In this document: positions 42,634 through 52,300 of the stretch, piece after piece
Numbering within the stretch: position 1 is the stretch's first letter
Layout: every line of letters starts with the position of its first letter
Source: UBA6244 sp965140775
Lineage (GTDB): Bacteria; Bacteroidota; Bacteroidia; Bacteroidales; F082
DNA length: 64,000 nucleotides
Reading direction: 5' to 3'
Assembly: GCA_965140775.1 (NCBI GenBank)
Contig: OZ223471.1
Coordinates: 2,604,001-2,668,000 of the forward strand
The notes under the pieces: generated by a model
Databases searched by the model: none
The model's input: the letters and a program-made list of their open reading frames with translations, nothing else
Told to the model about the DNA's origin: nothing
Made by a program: the position numbers and the translations under genes

Positions 42634-42639
42634 AAGGTA
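42632..42639 (-). promoter_or_regulatory. -7 element of the Gfo operon
   Basis: The minus strand reads TACCTTTG, an exact TAnnTTTG match, 18 nt before the ATG. Confidence 0.6.
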
Positions 42640-42704
42640 GTTTTTTCTTGCTGCCATTATTTCTATTTTCGCAGAAAAATGAGAACTAATAAGGATTACA
42701 GATA

Positions 42705-43358
42705 ATGATGGAAGACTTGTATCGACATAAGGGGATGAGAAAAAAGCTGGTGGAAGTAATCAGAGAGAAAGGAATAACCGACACCCGTGTGCTGGAGGCC
42801 ATCAATAAAATTCCGCGTCATTTTTTTCTGGACTCTTCATTTTTGGAATTTGCGTATGAAGACAAACCCTTTCCCATTGGTTCGGGTCAAACCATCTCAC
42901 AACCTTATACCGTAGCTTTTCAAACAGAACTCCTTCAGGTAAAGAAAGGCGATAAAGTATTGGAAATCGGCACCGGATCGGGATATCAGGCCTGTGTTTT
43001 GGACGAAATAGGTGCCAAAGTATTTACCATTGAAAGGCAAAAACGGTTGTTCGACAAAACAAAGGCCTTTTTAAAGGAAAGCGGATATCATCACATCAAG
43101 GTATTTTTTGGCGATGGTAATATCGGTTTGCCCACCTATGGTCCTTTCGACAAGATATTGATAACCGCTGCCGCACCTTATATACACCAAAACTTAATCG
43201 ATCAGCTAAAAACAGGTGGGTATATCGTTGTACCTTTGGGTGAAGGTGAGGTGCAAACCATGATGCGCTATACCAAAATGGAAAACGGCGACCTCGTTTC
43301 AGAAACATTTGGATCCTTTCGGTTTGTTCCGCTATTAAAAGACAAGGGCAACGACTAA
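42705..43358 (+). CDS. pcm: Protein-L-isoaspartate O-methyltransferase
   Basis: A 217-residue SAM-dependent repair enzyme for isoaspartyl residues. Motifs: IPRHFFLDSS (substrate loop), GSGQTISQPYTVAFQTELL, the SAM site VLEIGTGSGYQACVL, and DKILITAAAPYI. The length is usual for the family. It is divergent from the Gfo operon and followed by a terminator. Confidence 0.95.
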   Translation: MMEDLYRHKGMRKKLVEVIREKGITDTRVLEAINKIPRHFFLDSSFLEFAYEDKPFPIGSGQTISQPYTVAFQTELLQVKKGDKVLEIGTGSGYQACVLDEIGAKVFTIERQKRLFDKTKAFLKESGYHHIKVFFGDGNIGLPTYGPFDKILITAAAPYIHQNLIDQLKTGGYIVVPLGEGEVQTMMRYTKMENGDLVSETFGSFRFVPLLKDKGND

Positions 43359-43363
43359 AACAC

Positions 43364-43391
43364 AAAAAGGCCGCGCCAAGCGCAGCCTTTT
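43364..43391 (+). terminator. pcm terminator
   Basis: AAAAGGC-CGCG and GCGCAGCCTTTT form a stem with one mismatch and a small loop, six bases after the stop. Confidence 0.7.
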
Positions 43392-43424
43392 ACCCGATTT
43401 TACCAGGCCTACAAAAAATTATGA

Positions 43425-43450
43425 AGAAAAACCCGGTAAGGGGTTTTTCT
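43425..43450 (-). terminator. Terminator of the small lipoprotein gene
   Basis: AGAAAAACCC and GGGTTTTTCT are perfect arms with a 6-nt loop. It lies 13 bases after the lipoprotein stop on the minus strand. Confidence 0.7.
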
Positions 43451-43462
43451 CCACAATTCAGT

Positions 43463-43870
43463 TTATTTTGCAGAAACATTAACTGAAGTAGTAGCTGTAA
43501 AACCTACTCCGGCATTTGTTCCTCCGCTTATTGTGCCAGTTATCGAAAACATCCAGTTGCCTGAAAGACGGTTAAAAACATCAGGTACTGTTACTGTCTC
43601 TCCGCGTAAAACGATTGCACCAGTACCTGCATACTGTATTGTTTCAGAAGTGGGAGCAGTTACTACTAATTTTGTATAGGTAAAATCATCCGTAATACAA
43701 GTAATACCAAAAATAATATCAGTCCCTGAACCAATTGAAGTTGCTGAAAAGCTGGGGGTATAAGGGGTTGGGGTTGGCGTTGGATCTTCATCCTTATTGC
43801 AACCACCGTAAACAAACGTCATACTCAGCAGTAAAACGCCCAAAACTTTAAGTAAACTTTTAACTTTCAT
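43463..43870 (-). CDS. Small exported lipoprotein
   Basis: A 135-residue lipoprotein. Lipobox VYGGC (Cys24) is followed by an acidic Pro/Thr linker (DEDPTPTPTPY) and one beta-sandwich-like domain with CITDDFTYTKLVVTAP and SGNWMFSITGTISGG. No family recognised. It has a well-formed promoter and a terminator of its own, so it looks like a real single-gene unit. Confidence 0.75.
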   Translation of the reverse strand: MKVKSLLKVLGVLLLSMTFVYGGCNKDEDPTPTPTPYTPSFSATSIGSGTDIIFGITCITDDFTYTKLVVTAPTSETIQYAGTGAIVLRGETVTVPDVFNRLSGNWMFSITGTISGGTNAGVGFTATTSVNVSAK

Positions 43871-44370
43871 AATTTTTAGTTTTATGTTTGCCTATGAAAA
43901 CAAACGGGTTTAACATACGAATTCAAAGATAAATTCACAAAGGGGGCATTTCAAAGCCCAATGAGCATGCGTATTTGAATGTTGAATATTCGTGTCGGGT
44001 GCTTGATTATTTGTTATGGAAAGATTTGAACAACGCCATTCACATTCACTTAGAATACTGAAATACACGAATTTAAATCGGCCATGATTACAACAACGGA
44101 CCTAATCCGAAAAGTATGGAAACAAATTTTTTACACAGAGTTCCGCAGAGTTTGCCACAGAGTTGCTCCGATTATTTTATTGAGGCAATGCAAAACTCTG
44201 CTCATCAACAGCATGTATCTTTTGTGTCAGGCTGTTAAAGTGTCATCGAAGCGTTTGTAAAAAACTTTTTAGTGAATGAACGACTTTAGCAAATGGACTC
44301 AAGGATTTCCTCTTTATTTTCCCAAATCAGGGGAAGCGCCGCCGGAGTGTGGCAAATGAAACAAAAATGG
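43871..44370. other. Gene-free spacer between two minus-strand units
   Basis: No convincing gene is present. It contains the lipoprotein promoter (43924-43955). Around 44135-44170 there are three ACAGAGTT/GCAGAGTT direct repeats. The remainder (44180-44370) holds no hairpin strong enough to call a terminator for read-through from either side. Confidence 0.55.
43924..43955 (-). promoter_or_regulatory. Promoter of the small lipoprotein gene
   Basis: The minus strand has TTTG (43955-43952), a 20-nt gap, then TATCTTTG (43931-43924). This is the best full consensus promoter in the window. The leader is about 47 nt. Confidence 0.75.
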
Positions 44371-45120
44371 TTACAACTGCTCCATTAGTTTCATGAACGT
44401 GTCTTTACGTCGCGACGACACGGGTACTTTTGAATTGTCGGTCATGACTACAGTTCCGCCCAGTCCCTTTTCGTACGATTCGATAAAACGTATGTTGATG
44501 ATATGCGACTGATGAGTTCTGAAAAAGCCGTAATCGGTGAGCATCTCCTCAAAATCCTTGAGTGTTTTCGACAAAATCAACCGTTTGCCATTCAACAGAA
44601 ACACCTCTGTGTAGTTTTTATCGGCCATACACCTTACTATCTCCCTTACCTTCACCACATAGATGGCATTGAGGGTATTCAGTACGATGCGGTGCTCTTC
44701 TCGGTCTTTTTGCATGTTATGAAGGTAGTTTTCAACCTTAACCATTTCATTGTCCGCATGATATTCCGTGAGAGCGGCCTTTTCAACCGCTTCAATCAGT
44801 TCGTTGGCGTTGATGGGTTTCATCAGGTAGTCCATGGCCGATTTACGAATGGCCTGTATGGCGTATTGCTCGTGGGCAGTTACGATGATAAACCTAAACT
44901 GAATCGATTTTACCTTAGCAAGCAAATCGAACCCTGTTCCGTCGGGCATGTTGATATCCAAAAATACCAAATCGGGTTCCAATTGTTTGATTAATTCCAC
45001 CCCGGACTTAACATTGTCGGCTTCACCAACTATTTCAACCTGGTGGCAATATAGCTCAAGAATATTTCGAATGACCTGTCGGGCATTTGGTTCATCATCA
45101 ACAATTACGGTTCGCAACAT
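44371..45120 (-). CDS. LytTR-family response regulator
   Basis: A 249-residue regulator. The receiver domain has Asp55 in FLDINMPDGTGF, with conserved ITAHEQYA and MKPI. The C-terminal LytTR DNA-binding domain (about 145-249) shows IVRCMADKNYTEVFLLNGK and FFRTHQSHIINIRFI. It pairs with the LytS-type sensor whose stop lies 15 nt upstream. It is the last gene of the GT2-miaA-sensor-regulator operon. Its targets are not visible. Confidence 0.93.
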   Translation of the reverse strand: MLRTVIVDDEPNARQVIRNILELYCHQVEIVGEADNVKSGVELIKQLEPDLVFLDINMPDGTGFDLLAKVKSIQFRFIIVTAHEQYAIQAIRKSAMDYLMKPINANELIEAVEKAALTEYHADNEMVKVENYLHNMQKDREEHRIVLNTLNAIYVVKVREIVRCMADKNYTEVFLLNGKRLILSKTLKDFEEMLTDYGFFRTHQSHIINIRFIESYEKGLGGTVVMTDNSKVPVSSRRKDTFMKLMEQL

Positions 45121-45135
45121 AGTTTTACCAATTAA

Positions 45136-48100
45136 TTAGCTATCAGTGGTATATTTATAAGGCAAGGTAAATCGAACACAAGTTCCGAGTACATTTCCAT
45201 CGCTATCTTTCTTTTCCTGAACATCAAAAATAACTTTAAAACCATATTTCTTAGCCAAAATGGAAATTCTTTCCCGGGTAATTTCCAGGGCCGTGCTTTT
45301 ATGGTCTGTTTTACGGATACTCAGCTTGAGCGCTGCGGTCAGTCCGATGCCATCGTCATCCACCTCAAATACCAGATGATCAGCCTGATGTACAAACCTT
45401 ATTAGCAGATGTCCGGTACCTTCTTTGGCAAACAGTCCATGTTCCAGGGCATTTTCTATCATGGGCTGGGCAAGCATGGGTGGAATCATTATGCCATCAG
45501 TATCAATTTCTTCATCCACCTCAAAGGCATAATCGAATTTTTTGGGGAAGCGCAAACTTTGCAACTTCAGATACAACTCCAACGTTTCCAATTCTTTGGC
45601 AAGGGTAATAAACTCCGACTTGCTGTTATTGAGTATCAACCGGAAAAGTTTGGCGAAATCGGACAGGTAGTTGCCGGCCTCCCTGGGGTCGTGTGAGTAG
45701 ATAAAATTTTGGATAGCCAAAAGTGAATTTCCCATAAAATGGGGGTTCATTTGCAAACGGAAAATTTTTTGTTGAAGCTCAATGGTTCGCCCATAGAGTT
45801 TGAGTTCGTATTCGCGCCGTTTGATGTAGAGAAACAACAAAAAAGCCAGGCTAAACAGAACGAGGGCAATAAACCATATTTTAAAATAAAAAGGCCGGAG
45901 TACCTGAATCTGAATGGAAGCAGTTTTTGTTGACCAATTGCCGCTTCGGTCGCCAATGCGATACAACAAGGTATAATCTCCCGGAGGGAGCGCCGCAAAC
46001 CGAACCCTGCGTTGCTTGTTGTCGATATCAACCCAACCTTCATCAAATCCGTCCAGCTTACATTGGTACAAATAGCGTTCGGGATTTACCAGATCGGTAC
46101 TGTTAAGCTCGATGGCAAACACTTTTTCATCGGGTTCAAGGGTAAGCTTTTTTTGTTGATTCAGGTCGTGGCTAAAGATATGGTCGTATATCATCAGCCT
46201 GCCAAAAAATGGGATGGGCACCAGGGAGTCGATTACTATTTGTTCCGGTTGAAATAGATTAAACCCGGCCACACCACCAAAGAACAGATTTCCATTTTTC
46301 AGTTTTAAGCGGGCCTTGGAAAAGGTATTGCTTTGAATACCATCCTGTTTGAGGTACTGTGTAAACACTTCGTATTGCACATTGAATTTAAACAAGCCAT
46401 CGCCGCGGGTAGAAATCCATAAATTATTCTGGTCATCAACCAGCATGGCAGCCGGATTGTTGGTATAAAAACCCTCCTTGAAACCAAGGCTTGAAAACCG
46501 ATCGTTTACCGGGTCATATTTCTGCAAGGTATTGGTCAGCACCCAAATTTGACCTGACAAATCTTCGCATACATCATTTACCTGATTGGAGGTCAGACCA
46601 CTTGGCACCTCTCCATCGGCAAAATAAGCCAAGGCCGTATCCTCATCAGGAAAATATCGGTGTAGGCCGCAATCGGTGGTTCCTACCCAGATGGAACGGT
46701 AACTGTCGGGATACAAACGGGTGATAATTCTGGAACACTGAACCCGCTGAAACCGATCCTTTAAGCTTTGACCAAACTGAAGGTTTTTCCTGTCGAAGGT
46801 CATTAAGCCGTCGGCGCCCCAAAAAGCAATATAGAACCGGCCATTGTGGTCCTCACAAAAATCTGAATACCAATCTCTTTCCAAACTCTCGGGGTGGTAG
46901 GTAAAAAGAGTGAATTGTTGTTGGGCCGGGTTGTACAGGTTAAACCCAATACCCCTCCATAGGCCAATCCACAGCAGTTGATTTTGATCGTAATACAAAG
47001 CGCTTACATGGTTATCGGCCAGGTGATTGCGTCCTCCCTCCCTCCGGTTGAAATGCTCGAAACGGTCGGTTTGCAAACGAAACAAATCAAGCCCGTCTTC
47101 CTCATATCCAATCCACAAATCGTTGTTCGAATCTTCGGCAACCGCAGTTACAGTGTACCCTTCAGGACTGTTGCTGATTCCGGGAATGTGTGTATAGGTA
47201 TTAAACGGGTAGGCAGATGGATTGTAAATATTGATACCCAAACCGGTACCAAACCACAAATTTCCTGCATGGTCGAGTAGTATATCGAAAACACTGTTGT
47301 TTGACACCGAATTGGGATTATCCTTTTCGTTGGTAAAAACCATCATGCTCGAGTCAGCCGCTGAAAACCTATAAATTCCGCTCCCTGTGGCAAACCATAA
47401 ATTTCCCTGCAAATCTTCCTGAATATCGTAGGTGGTAACGCCAAAAAATTTTTGAAACTGAAGGGTTTCTCTATCAAGCAGATATACGCCATCCAATCCG
47501 GTAACCCAAAAATTATTGTTTCTATCCTCAAAATAGCAGGCCACATCCTGTGCGCGCTTTTTGGTGAAATCATGTTCACTCGAAGAAATCGAAATCAGGG
47601 TATTTGTTTTATTATCCAGAAACATGACGGGCATACCACGACCACCGATCCACAGGGTTTGGTTGTGGTCGAAAAACAAGGTATGGTACAGGTAATACGG
47701 TTGATGGCTGGGTTCGTGTGCATATTTTGCCATCACCAGGTGCGATTTGATGTTCATTTGGATGAGAAACCCTTCCTGAATATCGAGCCAGAGGATGGAA
47801 TCGTTTTGAAAAATCATCTTTCTTACATAGGGCTCCTCGGGCAGGGTGGAATCTCCACGGAGGTCAATATGTTCGAAACTATTGGTCAGGCGGTTATACA
47901 AATTCAAACCTTTCTTTGTTCCAACAAACAGTTGTCCGGCACCATTGGTTACCAAATCAGAAATGTGACTCGACGACACTGATGTATAATTATCGTGATT
48001 GTGCTTGTACACCTCGAAAGCACGTCCATCGTATCGGTTAAGACCGTCTGAGGTTCCTACCCAGACAAAACCAAACCGATCCTGCAATAAATCAGTAACT

Positions 48101-48249
48101 AAGTTATCCGACAACCCCTGATCGGTAGTCAGCCGAATGAACCTCACCTGAGGATTTTCCACCACCTGATCATTAAAAAGGAGCGGGCGCTGAGCCCTAA
48201 CAACCAGACTCAAAACAAGTAACATGCTGAGATAGATTGCTTTCTTCAT
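45136..48249 (-). CDS. Two-component propeller - Y_Y_Y - LytS-type sensor kinase
   Basis: A 1037-residue sensor. After a signal peptide (to about VRAQRP), residues 30-690 form two seven-bladed propellers, seen as repeats such as GLSDNLVTDLLQDRFGFVWVGTSDGLNRYDG. A Y_Y_Y domain follows (about 700-775), then a membrane helix at about 788-805, and a His_kinase/HATPase cytoplasmic part. The phosphoacceptor segment reads QMNPHFMGNSLLAIQNFI, where NPHF[IL]FNSL is usual; the second Phe is Gly here. The ATP lid DDDGIGL is intact. This architecture usually senses periplasmic glycans in Bacteroidota. Confidence 0.9.
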   Translation of the reverse strand: MKKAIYLSMLLVLSLVVRAQRPLLFNDQVVENPQVRFIRLTTDQGLSDNLVTDLLQDRFGFVWVGTSDGLNRYDGRAFEVYKHNHDNYTSVSSSHISDLVTNGAGQLFVGTKKGLNLYNRLTNSFEHIDLRGDSTLPEEPYVRKMIFQNDSILWLDIQEGFLIQMNIKSHLVMAKYAHEPSHQPYYLYHTLFFDHNQTLWIGGRGMPVMFLDNKTNTLISISSSEHDFTKKRAQDVACYFEDRNNNFWVTGLDGVYLLDRETLQFQKFFGVTTYDIQEDLQGNLWFATGSGIYRFSAADSSMMVFTNEKDNPNSVSNNSVFDILLDHAGNLWFGTGLGINIYNPSAYPFNTYTHIPGISNSPEGYTVTAVAEDSNNDLWIGYEEDGLDLFRLQTDRFEHFNRREGGRNHLADNHVSALYYDQNQLLWIGLWRGIGFNLYNPAQQQFTLFTYHPESLERDWYSDFCEDHNGRFYIAFWGADGLMTFDRKNLQFGQSLKDRFQRVQCSRIITRLYPDSYRSIWVGTTDCGLHRYFPDEDTALAYFADGEVPSGLTSNQVNDVCEDLSGQIWVLTNTLQKYDPVNDRFSSLGFKEGFYTNNPAAMLVDDQNNLWISTRGDGLFKFNVQYEVFTQYLKQDGIQSNTFSKARLKLKNGNLFFGGVAGFNLFQPEQIVIDSLVPIPFFGRLMIYDHIFSHDLNQQKKLTLEPDEKVFAIELNSTDLVNPERYLYQCKLDGFDEGWVDIDNKQRRVRFAALPPGDYTLLYRIGDRSGNWSTKTASIQIQVLRPFYFKIWFIALVLFSLAFLLFLYIKRREYELKLYGRTIELQQKIFRLQMNPHFMGNSLLAIQNFIYSHDPREAGNYLSDFAKLFRLILNNSKSEFITLAKELETLELYLKLQSLRFPKKFDYAFEVDEEIDTDGIMIPPMLAQPMIENALEHGLFAKEGTGHLLIRFVHQADHLVFEVDDDGIGLTAALKLSIRKTDHKSTALEITRERISILAKKYGFKVIFDVQEKKDSDGNVLGTCVRFTLPYKYTTDS

Positions 48250-48253
48250 TCCA

Positions 48254-49168
48254 TTAAAATTTGGGCAAGGTGCTTAAAATGGTGGCTATTTTTTCGTCCA
48301 TACCAATGGATCCGTTAATCCAACTAATGCGCACACCGGCTCTTTCCATCCTTCTGAACCAGGTCATCTGCCGTTTGGCAAACTGGTGGATGGCGATGTT
48401 CAACAATTCGAACATCTCCTGATAAGAGATTTCTCCCACTACATACTGGGTGAGATAGCGATACTCCAAACCATAAAACTTCAGTTGTTCGGGAGTTAAT
48501 CCGCCTTCCAGCAGATTACGCACCTCCTCCACCATCCCTTGGTCCAAACGTTGCTTTAGCCTGTGGGTGATGCGGTCGCGCAATGCCTGACGGTCGAACT
48601 GAATTCCGAAGTTGATGGAGTTGATACGTGGCATTTGGAAACCTTTCTCCGGATGCGATTGGCGGTAATCGGCAATTTCGATGGCCCTGACGAGGCGTTT
48701 TTTATCCGAAATATCTGTGGTGTTATGCACGGGACCATAGGATTTAAGCTTGCGTACCAGTGCCTCTTGCGACAATCCCTCCAGTACCTCCCGCAACACA
48801 TGATTGTCGGGCACTTGTTGCAGGTCGTACGCCCGCAAAACCGAATCAAGATACAAACCCGATCCCCCACACATGATGGGTATCCGATCTCGCTTGCTGA
48901 TTTGCTCCAAGGCATCTGCTGCCATTTTCTGAAATTCAAACACATTGAACTCATAACCCGGGTCAACAATATCGATCAGGTGGTAAGGAATCTTCTGTCC
49001 GTTGATGACAAAATCCTGCAAATCTTTTCCCGTACCCAAATCCATACCACGGTACACCTGACGCGAATCGGCGCTAATGATTTCTCCCTGAAGCAGCGCT
49101 GCCAACTGACATGCCAAACTGGTTTTACCTGTTGCTGTGGGCCCTAATATGGTGATGATATGAAACAT
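48254..49168 (-). CDS. miaA: tRNA dimethylallyltransferase MiaA
   Basis: A 304-residue enzyme that prenylates A37 of tRNAs reading UNN codons. Walker A is GPTATGKTS, then ISADSRQVYRGMDLGTGK, and GGSGLYLDSVL are standard. C-terminal FAKRQMTWFRRM is the family tail. It is sandwiched between a GT2 gene (23-nt gap) and the sensor kinase (4-nt gap), so it shares their transcript. Confidence 0.96.
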   Translation of the reverse strand: MFHIITILGPTATGKTSLACQLAALLQGEIISADSRQVYRGMDLGTGKDLQDFVINGQKIPYHLIDIVDPGYEFNVFEFQKMAADALEQISKRDRIPIMCGGSGLYLDSVLRAYDLQQVPDNHVLREVLEGLSQEALVRKLKSYGPVHNTTDISDKKRLVRAIEIADYRQSHPEKGFQMPRINSINFGIQFDRQALRDRITHRLKQRLDQGMVEEVRNLLEGGLTPEQLKFYGLEYRYLTQYVVGEISYQEMFELLNIAIHQFAKRQMTWFRRMERAGVRISWINGSIGMDEKIATILSTLPKF

Positions 49169-49191
49169 ACCTCCGAATAATTTATTGCAAT

Positions 49192-50418
49192 TTACAAACT
49201 TATAAAATACCGAGCCTTTCTCAGTCCATTTTCTTTCGCATACAATGCCCGGCGCAAAGCATCCAACCGGGAGATTTCCAAACCTAAAATTCCTGTTGCC
49301 TTGAGGAGTGTTTGCATCTCATCGTTGAAAATCTCAGGGAATTCGGAACCATAGGTGTAAGTCAATACTTGATGATCCGGGAATTTTTCCTCCCCTTGTC
49401 GCTCACGCAAATATTGCAGTATCCGCAAACCATCCACCTTACCCTTGCATGCTTTGACAAACTGTTGGCTCGTTTTAAAATTTTTCTTTAGCGGATGCCA
49501 CCAATGCCAGTCTCCAAAACGCGACTCAAAAAACCCATCCATGGGCGTAACAGCCTCCTCATCAAACCACTGAGCAAATACCTGAAACGCATCGCCGACC
49601 TCATCAAAGAACTCAGGATGATACAATGGATACGACGACCAATCACCTGAATTGCCTTTGATTAACGCCGGACCTGTACCAAAATCCACACGACTTGAAA
49701 AACGTGGCGACGGATAGGCCTGAGTTTCGGTCCAAATACCCAACATTCCCAGCTTCGTCAGGCGCTGCATGAAATAAAAATCTTCACCGCTTTTCACGGG
49801 AGTGATCCCACCCAGCTTGCGGTACGACCATACCGGAAACGCCATGGCAGAGCCCAATGCCGAAAAAGCGTACGGGTTTTCGATACGCAACATTTGAATG
49901 GCATAATGCCTCATATACAACTCATAACGCAGGATATGCACATCGGCGCCATCACCCGACAAAGGGTGGAAATAAGGAATGGCCAAGCCCACCATTTTAG
50001 GATTATTAACAAGGGTTTGGGCCACCTCCGTAAGAAAATTGGGCGGATAAACAGTGTCCGCATCCATACTAACGATGATATCCTGTGGATACGCCATGTC
50101 TGAAATGGCATCCATGCATTTTTTTCGTGCCCAACCTACGCCACCCTTGCCTTTTGGCCAGCCATTTCCGGGCGAAGCATGATCGATGAGGGTAATGGGA
50201 AAAGCATCGAAATCCTTAAAAAATGTTAAGCTTCTTTCGTTATCCTCAACCAAATGAGTGTGTTCGGGAGTATGGCGCCAACTTTCGTAATGGTTTATAC
50301 ACACCACCAGATGAAAGTTTTGATTTTGTTGCAGTTGCAGCGACGTCACCAATCTGTCCAGATTTTCGTACTCCGCCAAAACCGGAAGCGCCAAGTACAA
50401 AGTTACCCCATTTGTCAT
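49192..50418 (-). CDS. GT2-family glycosyltransferase
   Basis: A 408-residue GT-A enzyme without membrane helices. The core shows LALPVLAEYENLDRL, the metal-binding MDADTVYPPNF, and GSAMAFPVWSYRKLGG before a putative catalytic ED (SGEDFYF). Donor and acceptor are unknown. It is the first gene of the operon with miaA and the sensor pair. Confidence 0.85.
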   Translation of the reverse strand: MTNGVTLYLALPVLAEYENLDRLVTSLQLQQNQNFHLVVCINHYESWRHTPEHTHLVEDNERSLTFFKDFDAFPITLIDHASPGNGWPKGKGGVGWARKKCMDAISDMAYPQDIIVSMDADTVYPPNFLTEVAQTLVNNPKMVGLAIPYFHPLSGDGADVHILRYELYMRHYAIQMLRIENPYAFSALGSAMAFPVWSYRKLGGITPVKSGEDFYFMQRLTKLGMLGIWTETQAYPSPRFSSRVDFGTGPALIKGNSGDWSSYPLYHPEFFDEVGDAFQVFAQWFDEEAVTPMDGFFESRFGDWHWWHPLKKNFKTSQQFVKACKGKVDGLRILQYLRERQGEEKFPDHQVLTYTYGSEFPEIFNDEMQTLLKATGILGLEISRLDALRRALYAKENGLRKARYFISL

Positions 50419-50472
50419 GAAGCAAAAATCCTACAAACAGCAATATCCCGACCTTAGTTATTAAATTATTTT

Positions 50473-50480
50473 TACTTTTG
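50473..50480 (+). promoter_or_regulatory. -7 element of the aromatic amino acid hydroxylase gene
   Basis: TACTTTTG fits TAnnTTTG, 31 nt before the ATG at 50512. The -33 region is not clear. Confidence 0.55.
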
Positions 50481-50511
50481 GGTTAATTTATAATTCTTCT
50501 AAATAATCGCC

Positions 50512-52227
50512 ATGATAAACAATCCGGTCATACAGCAACTGCCAAAACACTTAATGGGTTTTATTACGGATCAGCACTACGACGACTACACCCCTCAGGA
50601 TCATGCCGTTTGGAGGTTTGTAATGAAACAGAACCTGCGTAAACTTGCTACCCTGGCACACGCATCCTATCTGGCAGGGCTCAAGCGAACCGGCATCAGC
50701 ATCGATTATATCCCCGGAATTGAAGACATGAACAAAATTCTGAGTAAGATAGGCTGGGCGGCGGTGGCTGTAGATGGTTTTATCCCTCCGGCAGCTTTCA
50801 TGGAATTTCAGAAACATCAGGTGTTGGTGATTGCTGCTGATATACGCCCATTCGATCAAATAGAATACACACCGGCGCCGGATATCATCCACGAAGCAGC
50901 GGGTCATGCACCCATCATCGCCGATGAGGAATATGCTGAATATTTACGCAACTTCGGCGACATTGGTTCCAAAGCCTTCTCATCCAAAAAAGATTACGAA
51001 TTGTATGAGGCCATCCGACATCTGAGCATCCTGAAGGCCGATCCCAACTCTTCGCAGGAAAGCATTTTTAGTGCCGAAAAAAAGATTGAACTCCTCAACG
51101 AAAACATGGGCATCCCATCTGAAATGGCCATGATCAGAAATCTTCATTGGTGGACAGTTGAATACGGACTTATCGGCGATTTAAACCAACCTAAAATTTA
51201 TGGAGCCGGACTACTTTCCTCCATTGACGAGAGCATGAGCGCCATGAAAAGGGATGTGCTGAAAATTCCCTATACCATCGATGCCATGCACTACAATTTT
51301 GACATCACAAAACCCCAGCCTCAGCTTTTTGTAACACCAGACTTTAAGCACCTGAATCGTGTTTTGGAGGAGTTTGCCCAGCAAATGGCCTTGCGGCAAG
51401 GCGGACTTGATGGCATATTAAAAGCTATTGAGTCGGAAAATGCCGCCACCGTTCAGTATGCTTCCGGATTGCAAGTGTCGGGCGTTTTTTCAGATGTACT
51501 GGTAAACAACGGACAGGCGGTGTATTTAAAAACAACCGGTCCCACCATACTTTGCCACAACAATACCCTGTTGGCCGGCCACGACAAAACCTACCACGCC
51601 GAAGGATTCGGCAGTCCCATCGGACGTATCAAAGGCACACTCAAACCCACGCGATTGATGTCGGAAAGCGAATTGGCACAGGTAGGCATTATTAAAGATC
51701 AACCCACTGAGTTTGAATTCGATTCCGGCATCACCGTCAAAGGAACCCCAACCAAGATTCTTCGCAAAAACGGACAAACTCTGCTGATTTCGTTTCGCGA
51801 TTGTACCGTCTTGCACGACAACGACCTGCTTTTCGATCCCGCCTGGGGTACATACGACATGGCCGTGGGCGAGCACATCCCTTCGGTATTTAACGGGCCC
51901 GCAGACCCTGAAGCATATGGGTTGACTTATGAAGCTCCCGTGGAAAAAACCCACAAAATCAATTATAGTCCCAAAGCCCGCCATTGCCATCAACTGTACC
52001 AAAAGGTAAGAGACATCCGGGAAGGAAAACTGACGGTTGACCACCTCACTCCACTTTATAAAGAATATTTGCAACATTTTCCCAACGATTGGTTGCTTGC
52101 CGCCGATATGCTGGAGATTAGTAAAAACGAAAATCTGCCTTTGGCAAATGAGATTACGGATCATTTAAACAAATTGAAATCGAATAATCCACATTTGGAA
52201 AACCTGATTAACAATGCGTTGAACTAA
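50512..52227 (+). CDS. Pterin-dependent aromatic amino acid hydroxylase with long C-terminal extension
   Basis: A 571-residue protein. Iron ligands are His127, His132 (PDIIHEAAGHAPI) and Glu217 (VEYGL), which fit the phenylalanine/tyrosine/tryptophan hydroxylase fold. The catalytic domain covers about residues 20-310. Residues 310-571 are extra: a beta-rich part with ASGLQVSGVFSDVL and GSPIGRIKGTLKP and a helical tail (YKEYLQHFPNDWLLAADMLEI). No regulatory ACT domain. It requires O2, so the organism meets oxygen at times. The substrate choice (Phe, Trp or Tyr) is not determined. Confidence 0.88.
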   Translation: MINNPVIQQLPKHLMGFITDQHYDDYTPQDHAVWRFVMKQNLRKLATLAHASYLAGLKRTGISIDYIPGIEDMNKILSKIGWAAVAVDGFIPPAAFMEFQKHQVLVIAADIRPFDQIEYTPAPDIIHEAAGHAPIIADEEYAEYLRNFGDIGSKAFSSKKDYELYEAIRHLSILKADPNSSQESIFSAEKKIELLNENMGIPSEMAMIRNLHWWTVEYGLIGDLNQPKIYGAGLLSSIDESMSAMKRDVLKIPYTIDAMHYNFDITKPQPQLFVTPDFKHLNRVLEEFAQQMALRQGGLDGILKAIESENAATVQYASGLQVSGVFSDVLVNNGQAVYLKTTGPTILCHNNTLLAGHDKTYHAEGFGSPIGRIKGTLKPTRLMSESELAQVGIIKDQPTEFEFDSGITVKGTPTKILRKNGQTLLISFRDCTVLHDNDLLFDPAWGTYDMAVGEHIPSVFNGPADPEAYGLTYEAPVEKTHKINYSPKARHCHQLYQKVRDIREGKLTVDHLTPLYKEYLQHFPNDWLLAADMLEISKNENLPLANEITDHLNKLKSNNPHLENLINNALN

Positions 52228-52274
52228 TCTGATCAATAGGCTGTAAAATGAAAATGGGCTTGCGATAAAAACCG

Positions 52275-52282
52275 TATTTTTG
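52275..52282 (+). promoter_or_regulatory. -7 element of the DUF3127 gene
   Basis: TATTTTTG fits TAnnTTTG. The ATG lies only 18 nt downstream, so the leader is very short. It also explains the spurious in-frame start seen upstream. Confidence 0.55.
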
Positions 52283-52300
52283 ACCTCAAAAAATAACCGC

